A stretch of DNA of 52,026 nt from Romboutsia timonensis (GTDB lineage: Bacteria; Bacillota; Clostridia; Peptostreptococcales; Peptostreptococcaceae): the NCBI RefSeq assembly GCF_900106845.1, contig NZ_LT629850.1:2276366-2328391 (forward strand), given 5' to 3'. The position numbers were made by a program, and so were the translations under genes. How positions within the stretch are numbered: the first letter of the stretch is position 1; the number at the start of each line of letters is the position of its first letter. Of the stretch, positions 1 to 8,013 are shown piece after piece. The notes beneath the pieces were generated by a model. That model worked only from the letters and a program-made list of their open reading frames with translations, was not told where the DNA came from and made no database searches.

Positions 1-1450
1 AAAAGAAAATTTTAGAGATGATGAAATAAATGTTATATTAGATGGATTGGTTCCTGAAAACCATTTAGTAAGAAAAATAGAAAATGCAATAGATTTTAGT
101 TTTATTTATGATAAAGTAAAAGATTTATACTCTCCGTTAGGAGCTCCAAGTATAGATCCTGTTGTTTTAATAAAAATAGTTTTAATTCAATATTTATTTG
201 GCATACCTTCAATGAGGCAAACAATTAGAGAAATAGAAGTAAATGTAGCGTATAGATGGTTTTTAGGTTACTCATTAACTGAAAAAATTCCTCATTTCTC
301 AACTTTTAATAAAAACTATGAAAGACGATTTAAAAATACAGATTTATTTGAATCAATATTTAAAGAAATTTTAGCGAGAGCTACAAAATGTGGATTTGTA
401 GATTCTTCTAATATCTATATAGATTCAACACATATAAAAGCTAGTGCTAATAAGAAAAAATATACTAAAGTAGAGGTAGATATTCAAGCTAAGCATTATC
501 AAGAAAAACTAGAAAAAGAGATAAATGAAGATAGATTAAAACATGGAAAAAGTCCATTATGTGAAGTGAAAAATGAAGAGGTAAAAAAAAAGGAAAAAAT
601 AGAGAGTAATACAGATAAGGATAGTGGCATGTTCTTCAAAAATGAAAAAGAAAAATGCTTCGCATATCTAGCGCATACAGCTTGTGATAACAATAATTTC
701 ATATTAGATTTTCATATTACATCTGGTAACATACATGATAGCGTAGCTTTTTCCGATTTATATCAAAAGATAAAAAATAATAGTAAACAACATACAACAG
801 CGATAGCTATAGATGCTGGATATATAACTCCTTATATTTGTAAAACTATTTTAGATGATGGTATAATTCCTGCTATTCCATATAAAAGACCTATGACTAA
901 AAAAGGATTTTTTAAGAAATATGAATATGTATATGATGAGTATTATGACTGTTATATTTGTCCTAATAATAAAATTTTAAAATATTCAACTACCAATAGA
1001 GATGGGTATAGAGAGTATAAATCTAATCCAAGTGATTGCAAATCTTGTGAACACTTAAATATTTGCACTAATAGTAAAAATAAACAAAAGTTAGTTACAA
1101 GGCATATATGGCAAAATTATTTAGAAGAAGCTGATCATCTTAGACATAAGCCATATGTAAAAAAAGTTTACAGTAAACGTAAAGAAACAATTGAACGAGT
1201 TTTTGCAGATGCAAAAGAGAAACATGGTATGAGATATACAAAATTAAGAGGCTTGTCGAAAATTGAGATGGAGGTAAGCCTTATTTTCTCATGCATGAAT
1301 CTAAAAAAATTAGCCAATTGGATGTGGAAAGATACATCCAATAATCTAAGGCTTTCGCCTATTTTTAGTATATTATCACTAAAAATCTTTATAAAAAAGA
1401 AAATAGCCATTTTATATAAGTTGAAAATGGCTATTTTGTCTACAATCTGA
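1..1450 (+). mobile_element. IS1182-type insertion sequence, copy 1 (left end outside window)
   Basis: Position 1 corresponds to position 3029 of the complete copy further right (constant offset 3028), so only the left end and the first five transposase codons are missing. The right end finishes in TCTGA, whose inverted form TCAGA starts the left end of copy 2. The element contains the same internal hairpin near its right end (1400-1437) as copy 2. Six substitutions separate the copies, all between 1276 and 1423. Confidence 0.9.
2..1450 (+). CDS. IS1182 family transposase, 5'-truncated by window edge
   Basis: This is the DDE transposase of the first insertion sequence. The visible 482 codons match the complete 487-aa copy at 3015-4478 except for one Ser-to-Thr difference near the C-terminus. 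The N-terminal part has the DUF772-like region (LYSPLGAPSIDPVVL, FGIPSMRQ). The catalytic part shows IDSTHIKAS, IAIDAGYI and ETIERVFADAKEKHG, which supply the expected D, D and E. The TGA stop is formed by the last three bases of the element. An internal ATG at 47 is not the start, because the reading frame continues to the window edge and the other copy begins upstream. It is probably functional if its left end is intact. Confidence 0.9.
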   Translation, partial: KENFRDDEINVILDGLVPENHLVRKIENAIDFSFIYDKVKDLYSPLGAPSIDPVVLIKIVLIQYLFGIPSMRQTIREIEVNVAYRWFLGYSLTEKIPHFSTFNKNYERRFKNTDLFESIFKEILARATKCGFVDSSNIYIDSTHIKASANKKKYTKVEVDIQAKHYQEKLEKEINEDRLKHGKSPLCEVKNEEVKKKEKIESNTDKDSGMFFKNEKEKCFAYLAHTACDNNNFILDFHITSGNIHDSVAFSDLYQKIKNNSKQHTTAIAIDAGYITPYICKTILDDGIIPAIPYKRPMTKKGFFKKYEYVYDEYYDCYICPNNKILKYSTTNRDGYREYKSNPSDCKSCEHLNICTNSKNKQKLVTRHIWQNYLEEADHLRHKPYVKKVYSKRKETIERVFADAKEKHGMRYTKLRGLSKIEMEVSLIFSCMNLKKLANWMWKDTSNNLRLSPIFSILSLKIFIKKKIAILYKLKMAILSTI

Positions 1451-1451
1451 C

Positions 1452-1471
1452 ATTTAGATATTCATCTAAAT
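1452..1471. repeat. Palindrome immediately next to IS copy 1 right end
   Basis: ATTTAGAT-ATTC-ATCTAAAT is a perfect 8-bp stem with a 4-nt loop, followed by a T-rich stretch. It begins one base after the right end of the insertion sequence and is probably the remains of the target hairpin or terminator. Copy 2 is likewise next to a hairpin. Confidence 0.6.
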
Positions 1472-1643
1472 TTATATTATATTAATCTATTATGCTAATT
1501 CTTTTACTAAATATATTGAAATTACTATTATAAAATTTTTTTACTATGAAAATATAACCTATTATAATCTAATATTTACAATAATTGTAATTAACTAACA
1601 CAACGAGTTATATTATAATTATTTTAGGACATAATAATATTAT

Positions 1644-1672
1644 TTGAATATTATTTTGTTTAAAAGTATACT
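1644..1672 (+). promoter_or_regulatory. Sigma-A-type promoter of fprA
   Basis: TTGAAT, a 17-nt spacer and TATACT lie about 55 bp before the fprA start codon. Spacing is ideal and both hexamers are close to consensus. The rest of the 1472-1725 gap shows only AT-rich DNA. Confidence 0.6.
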
Positions 1673-1725
1673 CTATGGGTATAAATTTTTTATGTATATC
1701 GTTAATTTTTTTAGGAGGACTTATT

Positions 1726-2919
1726 ATGAGTAATGTATTTGAAGTAAAAAAAGATATTTACTTTACAGGTGTTGTTGATAAAGATTTAGAAGTTTTTGAT
1801 ATAATAATGGAAACTGAGTTTGGTACAACTTATAACGCTTATATAATAAAAGATGAAAAGACTGTTTTATTTGATACTGTAAAACCAAACTTTAAAGATG
1901 AATTTTTAAATAATATATCTCAAGTTACTGATGTGGCTGATATAGACTATGTAGTAGTACATCACACAGAACCTGACCATGCTGGTAGCTTAAAGTATAT
2001 ATTAGATTTAAATCCAAACATAGAAGTATTTTGTACAAAAGCAGCTAAAATGTACTTAGATGAACAAATAAATAAGCCATTTAAATGTCATGTTATAACT
2101 GATGGTGAAGTTTTAAATATAGGTAAAAGAAACCTTAAGTTTATAACTGCTCCTTTCCTACATTGGGCTGATACTATGTTTACTTATGTTGAAGAAGATA
2201 AAACATTATTTACTTGTGATGCTTTTGGATGTCATTTTGCAAATGTTGATGCTAATTCTGTTGAAAGTGAAGATTACTTAAAATCAGCTAAGCACTACTA
2301 TGATTGTATAGTTAAGCCTTTTGCTAAACACGTATTAAATGCTATTAATAAAGTTGTTGAATTAGAATTAGATTTTGACACTATATTAACATCACACGGT
2401 CCAATGCTTACTAAAGACCCTATGGCTCAAGTTAAAAGATATTTAGATTGGTCTACAGAAGTAGTTAATACTACTAATCAAAACCAAGTTGCTATATTCT
2501 ATTTATCTGCATATACTAACACTCTAGTTATGGCTAAAAATATAGAAAAGGGCTTACTTGAAGAAGGATGTAAAGTTACTTTATACGACTTAGAAAATAT
2601 GAACTTAAAAGAAATGCATGACGCAGTAGTTATGTCTAAAGTAATATTATTAGGTTCTCCAACAATAAATAAAACTATGGTTAAGCCAATGTGGGATTTA
2701 TTCTCTGTTATAGACCCTATGGCTAATGTAGGTAAAATAGGTGGAGTTTTCGGTTCTTATGGTTGGAGTGGTGAAGGTATAACTATGGCTGAAACTTTAA
2801 TAAAAGCTATGTCATTCAAAATGCCTGTTCCAACTCTTAAAAAGAAATTCTTCCCTTCAGAAGAAACTCTTCAAGAATGTGTAGACTTTGGTAAAGAATT
2901 TGCTAAATTAATAAAATAA
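1726..2919 (+). CDS. fprA: A-type flavoprotein / flavodiiron protein (O2 or NO reductase)
   Basis: The protein is cytoplasmic and reduces O2 to water or NO to N2O, protecting anaerobes from oxidative or nitrosative stress. The 397 residues have two parts. The N-terminal metallo-beta-lactamase-like diiron domain carries the H-x-E-x-D-H ligand motif at about residues 80-85 (HTEPDH), with further ligands in LHWADTMF and CDAFG. The C-terminal flavodoxin domain (from about residue 255) has the FMN-binding segment LLGSPTINKTM. ATG at 1726 is chosen because GGAGGA lies 8 nt upstream; an in-frame ATG at 1675 lacks such a site. The original terminator after the gene has been split by IS copy 2. Confidence 0.93.
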   Translation: MSNVFEVKKDIYFTGVVDKDLEVFDIIMETEFGTTYNAYIIKDEKTVLFDTVKPNFKDEFLNNISQVTDVADIDYVVVHHTEPDHAGSLKYILDLNPNIEVFCTKAAKMYLDEQINKPFKCHVITDGEVLNIGKRNLKFITAPFLHWADTMFTYVEEDKTLFTCDAFGCHFANVDANSVESEDYLKSAKHYYDCIVKPFAKHVLNAINKVVELELDFDTILTSHGPMLTKDPMAQVKRYLDWSTEVVNTTNQNQVAIFYLSAYTNTLVMAKNIEKGLLEEGCKVTLYDLENMNLKEMHDAVVMSKVILLGSPTINKTMVKPMWDLFSVIDPMANVGKIGGVFGSYGWSGEGITMAETLIKAMSFKMPVPTLKKKFFPSEETLQECVDFGKEFAKLIK

Positions 2920-2930
2920 TTTATAAAAAA

Positions 2931-2948
2931 AGCATCTGTAATTTCAGA
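2931..2948. repeat. Left copy of 18-bp direct repeat flanking IS copy 2
   Basis: The 18 bases AGCATCTGTAATTTCAGA recur at 4478-4495, directly right of the element. In the right copy they are part of the hairpin GCATCTG...CAGATGC, so the repeat is most simply a target duplication of one arm plus loop of a terminator. Confidence 0.75.
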
Positions 2949-2953
2949 GTCTC

Positions 2954-2987
2954 AGAGCGTAGACAAAGTCTACGCTCTTTTATTTTT
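2954..2987 (+). terminator. Terminator built into IS left end
   Basis: AGAGCGTAGAC-AAA-GTCTACGCTCT is a perfect 11-bp stem with a 3-nt loop, followed by TTTATTTTT. It lies between fprA and the transposase start, so it would stop fprA readthrough into the transposase and also replaces the fprA terminator broken by the insertion. Confidence 0.85.
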
Positions 2988-3014
2988 GTCAATACTCTTT
3001 ATGAGGTGATAAAT

Positions 3015-4478
3015 ATGTTAACTATAAGAAAAGAAAATTTTAGAGATGATGAAATAAATGTTATATTAGATGGATTGGTTCCTGAAAACCATTTAGTAAG
3101 AAAAATAGAAAATGCAATAGATTTTAGTTTTATTTATGATAAAGTAAAAGATTTATACTCTCCGTTAGGAGCTCCAAGTATAGATCCTGTTGTTTTAATA
3201 AAAATAGTTTTAATTCAATATTTATTTGGCATACCTTCAATGAGGCAAACAATTAGAGAAATAGAAGTAAATGTAGCGTATAGATGGTTTTTAGGTTACT
3301 CATTAACTGAAAAAATTCCTCATTTCTCAACTTTTAATAAAAACTATGAAAGACGATTTAAAAATACAGATTTATTTGAATCAATATTTAAAGAAATTTT
3401 AGCGAGAGCTACAAAATGTGGATTTGTAGATTCTTCTAATATCTATATAGATTCAACACATATAAAAGCTAGTGCTAATAAGAAAAAATATACTAAAGTA
3501 GAGGTAGATATTCAAGCTAAGCATTATCAAGAAAAACTAGAAAAAGAGATAAATGAAGATAGATTAAAACATGGAAAAAGTCCATTATGTGAAGTGAAAA
3601 ATGAAGAGGTAAAAAAAAAGGAAAAAATAGAGAGTAATACAGATAAGGATAGTGGCATGTTCTTCAAAAATGAAAAAGAAAAATGCTTCGCATATCTAGC
3701 GCATACAGCTTGTGATAACAATAATTTCATATTAGATTTTCATATTACATCTGGTAACATACATGATAGCGTAGCTTTTTCCGATTTATATCAAAAGATA
3801 AAAAATAATAGTAAACAACATACAACAGCGATAGCTATAGATGCTGGATATATAACTCCTTATATTTGTAAAACTATTTTAGATGATGGTATAATTCCTG
3901 CTATTCCATATAAAAGACCTATGACTAAAAAAGGATTTTTTAAGAAATATGAATATGTATATGATGAGTATTATGACTGTTATATTTGTCCTAATAATAA
4001 AATTTTAAAATATTCAACTACCAATAGAGATGGGTATAGAGAGTATAAATCTAATCCAAGTGATTGCAAATCTTGTGAACACTTAAATATTTGCACTAAT
4101 AGTAAAAATAAACAAAAGTTAGTTACAAGGCATATATGGCAAAATTATTTAGAAGAAGCTGATCATCTTAGACATAAGCCATATGTAAAAAAAGTTTACA
4201 GTAAACGTAAAGAAACAATTGAACGAGTTTTTGCAGATGCAAAAGAGAAACATGGTATGAGATATACAAAATTAAGAGGCTTGTCGAAAATTGAGATGGA
4301 GGTGAGTCTTATTTTCTCATGCATGAATCTAAAAAAATTAGCTAATTGGATGTGGAAAGATACATCCAATAATCTAAGGCTCACGCCTATTTTTAGTATA
4401 TTATCACTAAAAATCTTTATAAAAAAGAAAATAGCCATTTTATATAAGTTAAAAATGGCTATTTTGTCTACAATCTGA
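3015..4478 (+). CDS. IS1182 family transposase, complete
   Basis: This DDE transposase of 487 aa moves the surrounding element. The ATG at 3015 follows GAGGTGAT at good spacing; a GTG at 3006 lies inside that ribosome binding site. Features are an N-terminal DUF772-like domain (roughly residues 20-100), a charged Lys/Glu-rich linker (about 135-200), and a catalytic core with IDSTH, IAIDAGYI and ETIERVFADAK. A cysteine cluster (CPNNK...CKSCEHLNIC, about 315-355) resembles a zinc-binding insert. The stop codon coincides with the right terminus of the element. No frameshift is seen, so it should be active. Confidence 0.93.
   Translation: MLTIRKENFRDDEINVILDGLVPENHLVRKIENAIDFSFIYDKVKDLYSPLGAPSIDPVVLIKIVLIQYLFGIPSMRQTIREIEVNVAYRWFLGYSLTEKIPHFSTFNKNYERRFKNTDLFESIFKEILARATKCGFVDSSNIYIDSTHIKASANKKKYTKVEVDIQAKHYQEKLEKEINEDRLKHGKSPLCEVKNEEVKKKEKIESNTDKDSGMFFKNEKEKCFAYLAHTACDNNNFILDFHITSGNIHDSVAFSDLYQKIKNNSKQHTTAIAIDAGYITPYICKTILDDGIIPAIPYKRPMTKKGFFKKYEYVYDEYYDCYICPNNKILKYSTTNRDGYREYKSNPSDCKSCEHLNICTNSKNKQKLVTRHIWQNYLEEADHLRHKPYVKKVYSKRKETIERVFADAKEKHGMRYTKLRGLSKIEMEVSLIFSCMNLKKLANWMWKDTSNNLRLTPIFSILSLKIFIKKKIAILYKLKMAILSTI
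4422..4465 (-). terminator. Hairpin terminator in IS right end
   Basis: AAAATAGCCATTTT pairs with AAAATGGCTATTTT (14 bp, 10-nt loop). Read on the minus strand the stem is followed by CTTTTTTAT, so it can stop transcription coming out of mgsA into the transposase antisense strand. It lies within the 3' end of the transposase gene. The same structure occurs in copy 1 (1394-1437). Confidence 0.65.
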
Positions 4479-4504
4479 GCATCTGTAATTTCAGATGCTT
4501 TTTT
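4479..4504 (+). terminator. Remaining terminator hairpin right of IS copy 2
   Basis: GCATCTG-TAATTT-CAGATGC is followed by TTTTTT on the plus strand. Before the insertion it must have been the bidirectional terminator between fprA and mgsA, because an A-run precedes the left repeat (2925-2931). For mgsA the U-run is now missing. Confidence 0.75.
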
Positions 4505-4533
4505 CTATAATTTTAATCTATATTTTATTAGAG

Positions 4534-4947
4534 TTAAACTCTTTGGCTAGTAGTTTTTCTAACATCTCTCCATGAAAGCTCTCCTCTATTTAATGCATTA
4601 ATAAATATTTCAGCTGAAGCTAAATTTGTAGCTATAGGTACATGATATACATCACATAATCTTATAAGTGCTTGTATATCAGGTTCATGGGCTTGAGCAG
4701 TATGAGGATCTCTTAAAAATATAACTAAATCTATATCTTGAGACACTATTAAAGCCCCTATTTGTTGATCTCCCCCTAGAGGCCCAGATGCCAATCTATT
4801 TACATCTAGAGATGTTTCATCCATTATTCTTTTTCCTGTAGTACCTGTACCATATAAACCATAGTTTTTTAATATTCTTTCATATGCTATACAAAATCCT
4901 ATCATTGTATCTTTCATTTCATCATGTGCTATTAATGCTATATTCAT
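4534..4947 (-). CDS. mgsA: Methylglyoxal synthase
   Basis: MgsA converts dihydroxyacetone phosphate to methylglyoxal and phosphate, a bypass relieving phosphosugar stress. The 137 residues cover the whole family length. Visible are the phosphate-binding GTGTTG (about 34-39), [11 protein letters not shown] with catalytic Asp60, and HEPD with His87 and Asp90 equivalent to the E. coli catalytic His98 and Asp101. AGGAGCG precedes the ATG. It is the last gene of the minus-strand shape/division block, 14 nt after rodA. Its original terminator was interrupted by IS copy 2. Confidence 0.95.
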   Translation of the reverse strand: MNIALIAHDEMKDTMIGFCIAYERILKNYGLYGTGTTGKRIMDETSLDVNRLASGPLGGDQQIGALIVSQDIDLVIFLRDPHTAQAHEPDIQALIRLCDVYHVPIATNLASAEIFINALNRGELSWRDVRKTTSQRV

Positions 4948-4961
4948 ATTACGCTCCTAAT

Positions 4962-6080
4962 TTAAAAGTTTATTTTTTTTCTTCTCATGCCTACATTTAG
5001 TACTAATCCAAGATTAGCTAATGATGTAAGTAAAGAACTACCACCATAGCTTATAAATGGAAGTGTTACTCCAGTTACTGGAATTACAGCAACAGTCATA
5101 CCTATATTTTGAATAATCTGATAAGCAAACATACTCATAACTCCAATTACGATAAGGGTTCCATAAAAATCTTTCGCTTCTCTTGATAAGATTATCATTC
5201 TAAGTAAAAATAATGTGTAAAGCAGTATTACAACTAACATTCCTATTACACCTAATTCTTCCCCTATAACAGCAAATATAAAATCACTTTCTTGTACTGG
5301 TAAAAATCCTTCTTGGTTCTGAGTCCCATTATATAATCCCTTACCTGTTAAACCTCCAGAACCTATTGCTATCATAGATTGCATAACTTGATAGTTACCC
5401 TTATATGTAGGATCATCTGGATGCAAGAATGCTTCAATTCTTTCTTTTTGATGTGATGCCATCATCATATACATTAGCGGAAGTGATACTATAGCTATAA
5501 TGATAACTCTTTTTATTAGTTTTATATTAAGTCCTGCAGTAAATAACATACCTGCAATTATACAACAAAATACTATAGCTGTACCTAAATCTGGTTGGGC
5601 AAATAATAACCCTATAAAAGGTACTGCATAAATAACAACTGGTATTATCTCTTTTAAAGTATTTAACTTATCTTTTTTAGACTCTACTATTTTAGCATAA
5701 CTCAATATAAATGTTAGTTTAACTAATTCAGATGTCTGAAAATATAAAGGTCCTAGTTTTAACCAAGAACGAGCTCCTCCCATTTGGGCACCTATACCAG
5801 GTATTAAAACAATGCCCAATAAAATTAAACTAATAACATATAAACCTTTATAATATTTGCCTAAAAAATTATAGTCAAACATTAATATTCCTATTATCAT
5901 TAACATTCCTAAACCAAAAGCAGCACCTTGTTTATAAAGTTGGAAGTAGTTACCTGTCTCATTTGCATGAGTAGCACTACTTAATATTAATAACCCAAAA
6001 GAAAATATACAAAGTACTATAATTATAAGCTTCCAATCTAGTTGTTTTATCAATTTAATCATCGATTTACGTTCAGCCAT
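4962..6080 (-). CDS. rodA: SEDS-family peptidoglycan glycosyltransferase RodA
   Basis: RodA polymerises lipid II into glycan strands during cell elongation, together with PBP2 and MreBCD. The 372 residues form about ten membrane segments. SEDS signatures are GGARSWLKLG with LYFQTSELVKL, PDLGTAIVF, the catalytic-loop segment PVQESDFIFAVIGEE, and the C-terminal PFISYGGSSL. The residue usually His in the Asp-containing loop is Ser here (QESDF). SpoVE and FtsW are paralogues, but linkage to mre, PBP2 and min genes favours RodA. A GC-rich hairpin separates it from minE, so it may be partly uncoupled. Confidence 0.9.
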   Translation of the reverse strand: MAERKSMIKLIKQLDWKLIIIVLCIFSFGLLILSSATHANETGNYFQLYKQGAAFGLGMLMIIGILMFDYNFLGKYYKGLYVISLILLGIVLIPGIGAQMGGARSWLKLGPLYFQTSELVKLTFILSYAKIVESKKDKLNTLKEIIPVVIYAVPFIGLLFAQPDLGTAIVFCCIIAGMLFTAGLNIKLIKRVIIIAIVSLPLMYMMMASHQKERIEAFLHPDDPTYKGNYQVMQSMIAIGSGGLTGKGLYNGTQNQEGFLPVQESDFIFAVIGEELGVIGMLVVILLYTLFLLRMIILSREAKDFYGTLIVIGVMSMFAYQIIQNIGMTVAVIPVTGVTLPFISYGGSSLLTSLANLGLVLNVGMRRKKINF

Positions 6081-6116
6081 ATTTTCACCGTCTTTCTAAA
6101 ATCAATAAAAACCACA

Positions 6117-6138
6117 AAGGGGGATAATAATCCCCCTT
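6117..6138. promoter_or_regulatory. Perfect GC-rich hairpin between minE and rodA
   Basis: AAGGGGGAT-AATA-ATCCCCCTT forms a 9-bp stem with a 4-nt loop. On the minus strand it is followed by TGTGGTTTTTATT, a poor U-run. It may be an attenuating terminator or an RNA processing and stability element lowering rodA and mgsA expression relative to min genes. Confidence 0.5.
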
Positions 6139-6143
6139 CACCT

Positions 6144-6428
6144 TTACATTTTTCTCTCTTTTATATTTTTTAGCGGTATATTTGCAACTAGTGCAGATAC
6201 CGGCATATCATCATTATCTCCTCTAGACTTTGACATTTTTATTTCAAGTCCGTCTTCTTCTATTTCAGCATAATTAGCTATAACTTTAAGAATATCCGTC
6301 TTTATAAGATCTAGAAGCTTAGGAGAACAGTCAACTCTATCATGCACTAAAACTAATTTTAATCTTTCTTTTGCTACAGATTTACTAGTTTTAGATTCAT
6401 TAGAAAAAACTTTAAATAAATCTAACAT
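6144..6428 (-). CDS. minE: Cell division topological specificity factor MinE
   Basis: MinE stimulates the MinD ATPase and drives pole-to-pole oscillation so that MinC blocks division away from midcell. At 94 aa it has normal length. The N-terminal amphipathic segment (MLDLFKVF) fits membrane binding, the anti-MinCD region follows (RLKLVLVHDR), and the C-terminal topological domain contains EEDGLEIKM. GGAGGATATATCT precedes the ATG. It lies 17 nt after minD. Confidence 0.95.
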   Translation of the reverse strand: MLDLFKVFSNESKTSKSVAKERLKLVLVHDRVDCSPKLLDLIKTDILKVIANYAEIEEDGLEIKMSKSRGDNDDMPVSALVANIPLKNIKERKM

Positions 6429-6445
6429 AGATATATCCTCCTTTA

Positions 6446-7243
6446 CTATTTAGCCATACCAAATATTTTCTTTATTTTAGTGAAGATATTAGCTTCTTCT
6501 TCTAACTCTAACATTGGTACATCATCTCCTAGTATCCTTCTTGCTATATTCTTATATGCTTGTCCAGCAAGAGACTTATTGTCAAGTATAGCAGGCTCTC
6601 CTTTGTTAGTTGAAACTATTATACTTTCATCATCAGGTACTAAACCTAACAATTTAATGGCTAGTATCTCTATAATATCCTCTTTATTCATCATGTCGCC
6701 ACGTCTTACCATGTCGTGTCTTATTCTATTTATTACTAATCTTATATCATTTATTTCATTAGCTTCTAATAGTCCTATTATTCTATCAGCATCTCTGACA
6801 GCTGATACTTCTGGATTTGTTACAACTATAGCTCTATCTGCTCCTGCTATAGCATTTTTAAAACCTTGTTCTATACCTGCTGGGCAATCTATTATTATAT
6901 AATCAAATGATTCTCTAAGTTTATTACATAAATCATTCATTTGTTCAACTGTAACTGCATTTTTATCTCTAGTTTGAGCAGCTGGTAATAGGTATAAATT
7001 TTCAAATCTTTTATCTTTTATTAATGCCTGTTTTAGTCTGCATGTACCTTCAACAACATCAACTATATCATAAACTATTCTATTTTCAAGTCCCATAACT
7101 ACATCTAAGTTTCTAAGACCTATATCTGCATCTACTATAACTGTCTTTTTATTTTCTAAACTTAGTGCAGTTCCTAAGTTAGCCGCGGTAGTAGTTTTTC
7201 CAACTCCACCTTTACCTGATGTTATAACTATAACTTCACTCAT
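6446..7243 (-). CDS. minD: Septum site-determining ATPase MinD
   Basis: MinD is a membrane-cycling ATPase that recruits MinC and is released by MinE. The deviant Walker A motif SGKGGVGKTT sits at residues 9-18. DADIGLRNLDVVMG and the IIDCPAGIE Walker B follow. The C-terminus IFTKIKKIFGMAK is the amphipathic membrane-targeting helix. It has 265 aa, the standard length, and a GGGGGTAGTGTT ribosome binding site. It lies between minC and minE. Confidence 0.97.
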   Translation of the reverse strand: MSEVIVITSGKGGVGKTTTAANLGTALSLENKKTVIVDADIGLRNLDVVMGLENRIVYDIVDVVEGTCRLKQALIKDKRFENLYLLPAAQTRDKNAVTVEQMNDLCNKLRESFDYIIIDCPAGIEQGFKNAIAGADRAIVVTNPEVSAVRDADRIIGLLEANEINDIRLVINRIRHDMVRRGDMMNKEDIIEILAIKLLGLVPDDESIIVSTNKGEPAILDNKSLAGQAYKNIARRILGDDVPMLELEEEANIFTKIKKIFGMAK

Positions 7244-7273
7244 AACACTACCCCCTGTATAATTAATACTTCT

Positions 7274-7954
7274 TTATTTTATCGTTTTTGGCAAGTAACT
7301 CTCTATAACAATTATATCATTACTTACAAATGCTATTTCTGGTATATTATGTTTATTTTCTTCATAATTTTCATCGTCTGGTGCTTCTGCAATGTTTCCA
7401 GCTATCTGCAACACTTTAGGATTTAAATTTCCAGCAACTACATATGCATTTTTATTTCCATGTGCTCCTGCATGTATAAATCCAGATACAGATCCCATAA
7501 CAATAACATTTCCACTTGCTACAACTCTAGCTCCAGAACTTATATCCCCCATAACTACAACATTGCATGTAGCACTTACCTGTGACCCAGATTTCATATC
7601 CGTCATTACAATTATATCTCCATCAAACTCAATATTTTCACCTGATCTTAAATTCGTTACGTATTTAGTTTGGAAATTTGTAATTTCTTTTTTATTGTAT
7701 TCTTCAATAAACTCTACGTCAAATTTAGATGATATATCATCTTTTAACATCATAATTTGTATATCACTTAAATACTCACAGTTTATAGAACAAATCTTTG
7801 CTCCATTAAAAAATCCAATAGATGATTCTAATTTATCTATTATGCTATTTTTTATTTCATCAAAAGTCGCTTTTCTTTTGATGTTTACAATTATACCTTT
7901 TTTGCTACCTTTAAATTCTACTAATTCACCTGTTGTAAATTCATTCACAGACAT
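7274..7954 (-). CDS. minC: Septum site-determining protein MinC
   Basis: MinC inhibits FtsZ assembly at positions marked by MinD. The N-terminal FtsZ-inhibiting domain spans about residues 1-100. The C-terminal beta-helix domain, which dimerises and binds MinD, spans about 110-205 and shows the glycine-rich repeats VVMGDISSGARVVASGN, VIVMGSVSGFIHAGA and AYVVAGN. At 226 aa it has family length. GGAGGTTGTT precedes the ATG. It follows PBP2 by 59 nt, within the same transcriptional direction. Confidence 0.95.
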   Translation of the reverse strand: MSVNEFTTGELVEFKGSKKGIIVNIKRKATFDEIKNSIIDKLESSIGFFNGAKICSINCEYLSDIQIMMLKDDISSKFDVEFIEEYNKKEITNFQTKYVTNLRSGENIEFDGDIIVMTDMKSGSQVSATCNVVVMGDISSGARVVASGNVIVMGSVSGFIHAGAHGNKNAYVVAGNLNPKVLQIAGNIAEAPDDENYEENKHNIPEIAFVSNDIIVIESYLPKTIK

Positions 7955-8013
7955 AACAACCTCCAGAATGATATATCATTTTATATATTCTTTAAAAAAT
8001 CTCTAATTCCTTT

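Larger units (their letters stand above)
2952..4478 (+). mobile_element. IS1182-type insertion sequence, copy 2 (complete)
   Basis: The ends form inverted repeats: TCAGAGCGTAGACAAA at the left and, read from the right end, TCAGATTGTAGACAAA (14 of 16 match). The element is flanked by an 18-bp direct repeat (2931-2948 and 4478-4495; the last base is ambiguous), with three extra bases (GTC) between the left repeat and the left end. It lies between fprA and mgsA inside their shared terminator. It carries one transposase gene and a hairpin terminator at each end. Confidence 0.88.

Noticed and set aside
1-4505. Composite transposon carrying fprA between two IS copies
   Set aside because: fprA has a native-looking promoter and originally shared a terminator with mgsA. 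Copy 2 splits that terminator, so fprA was there before the insertion. Mobilisation by the pair remains possible but is not shown.
7392-8006. Plus-strand ORF of 204 aa over minC
   Set aside because: Antisense to minC, with no ribosome binding site or family signature.
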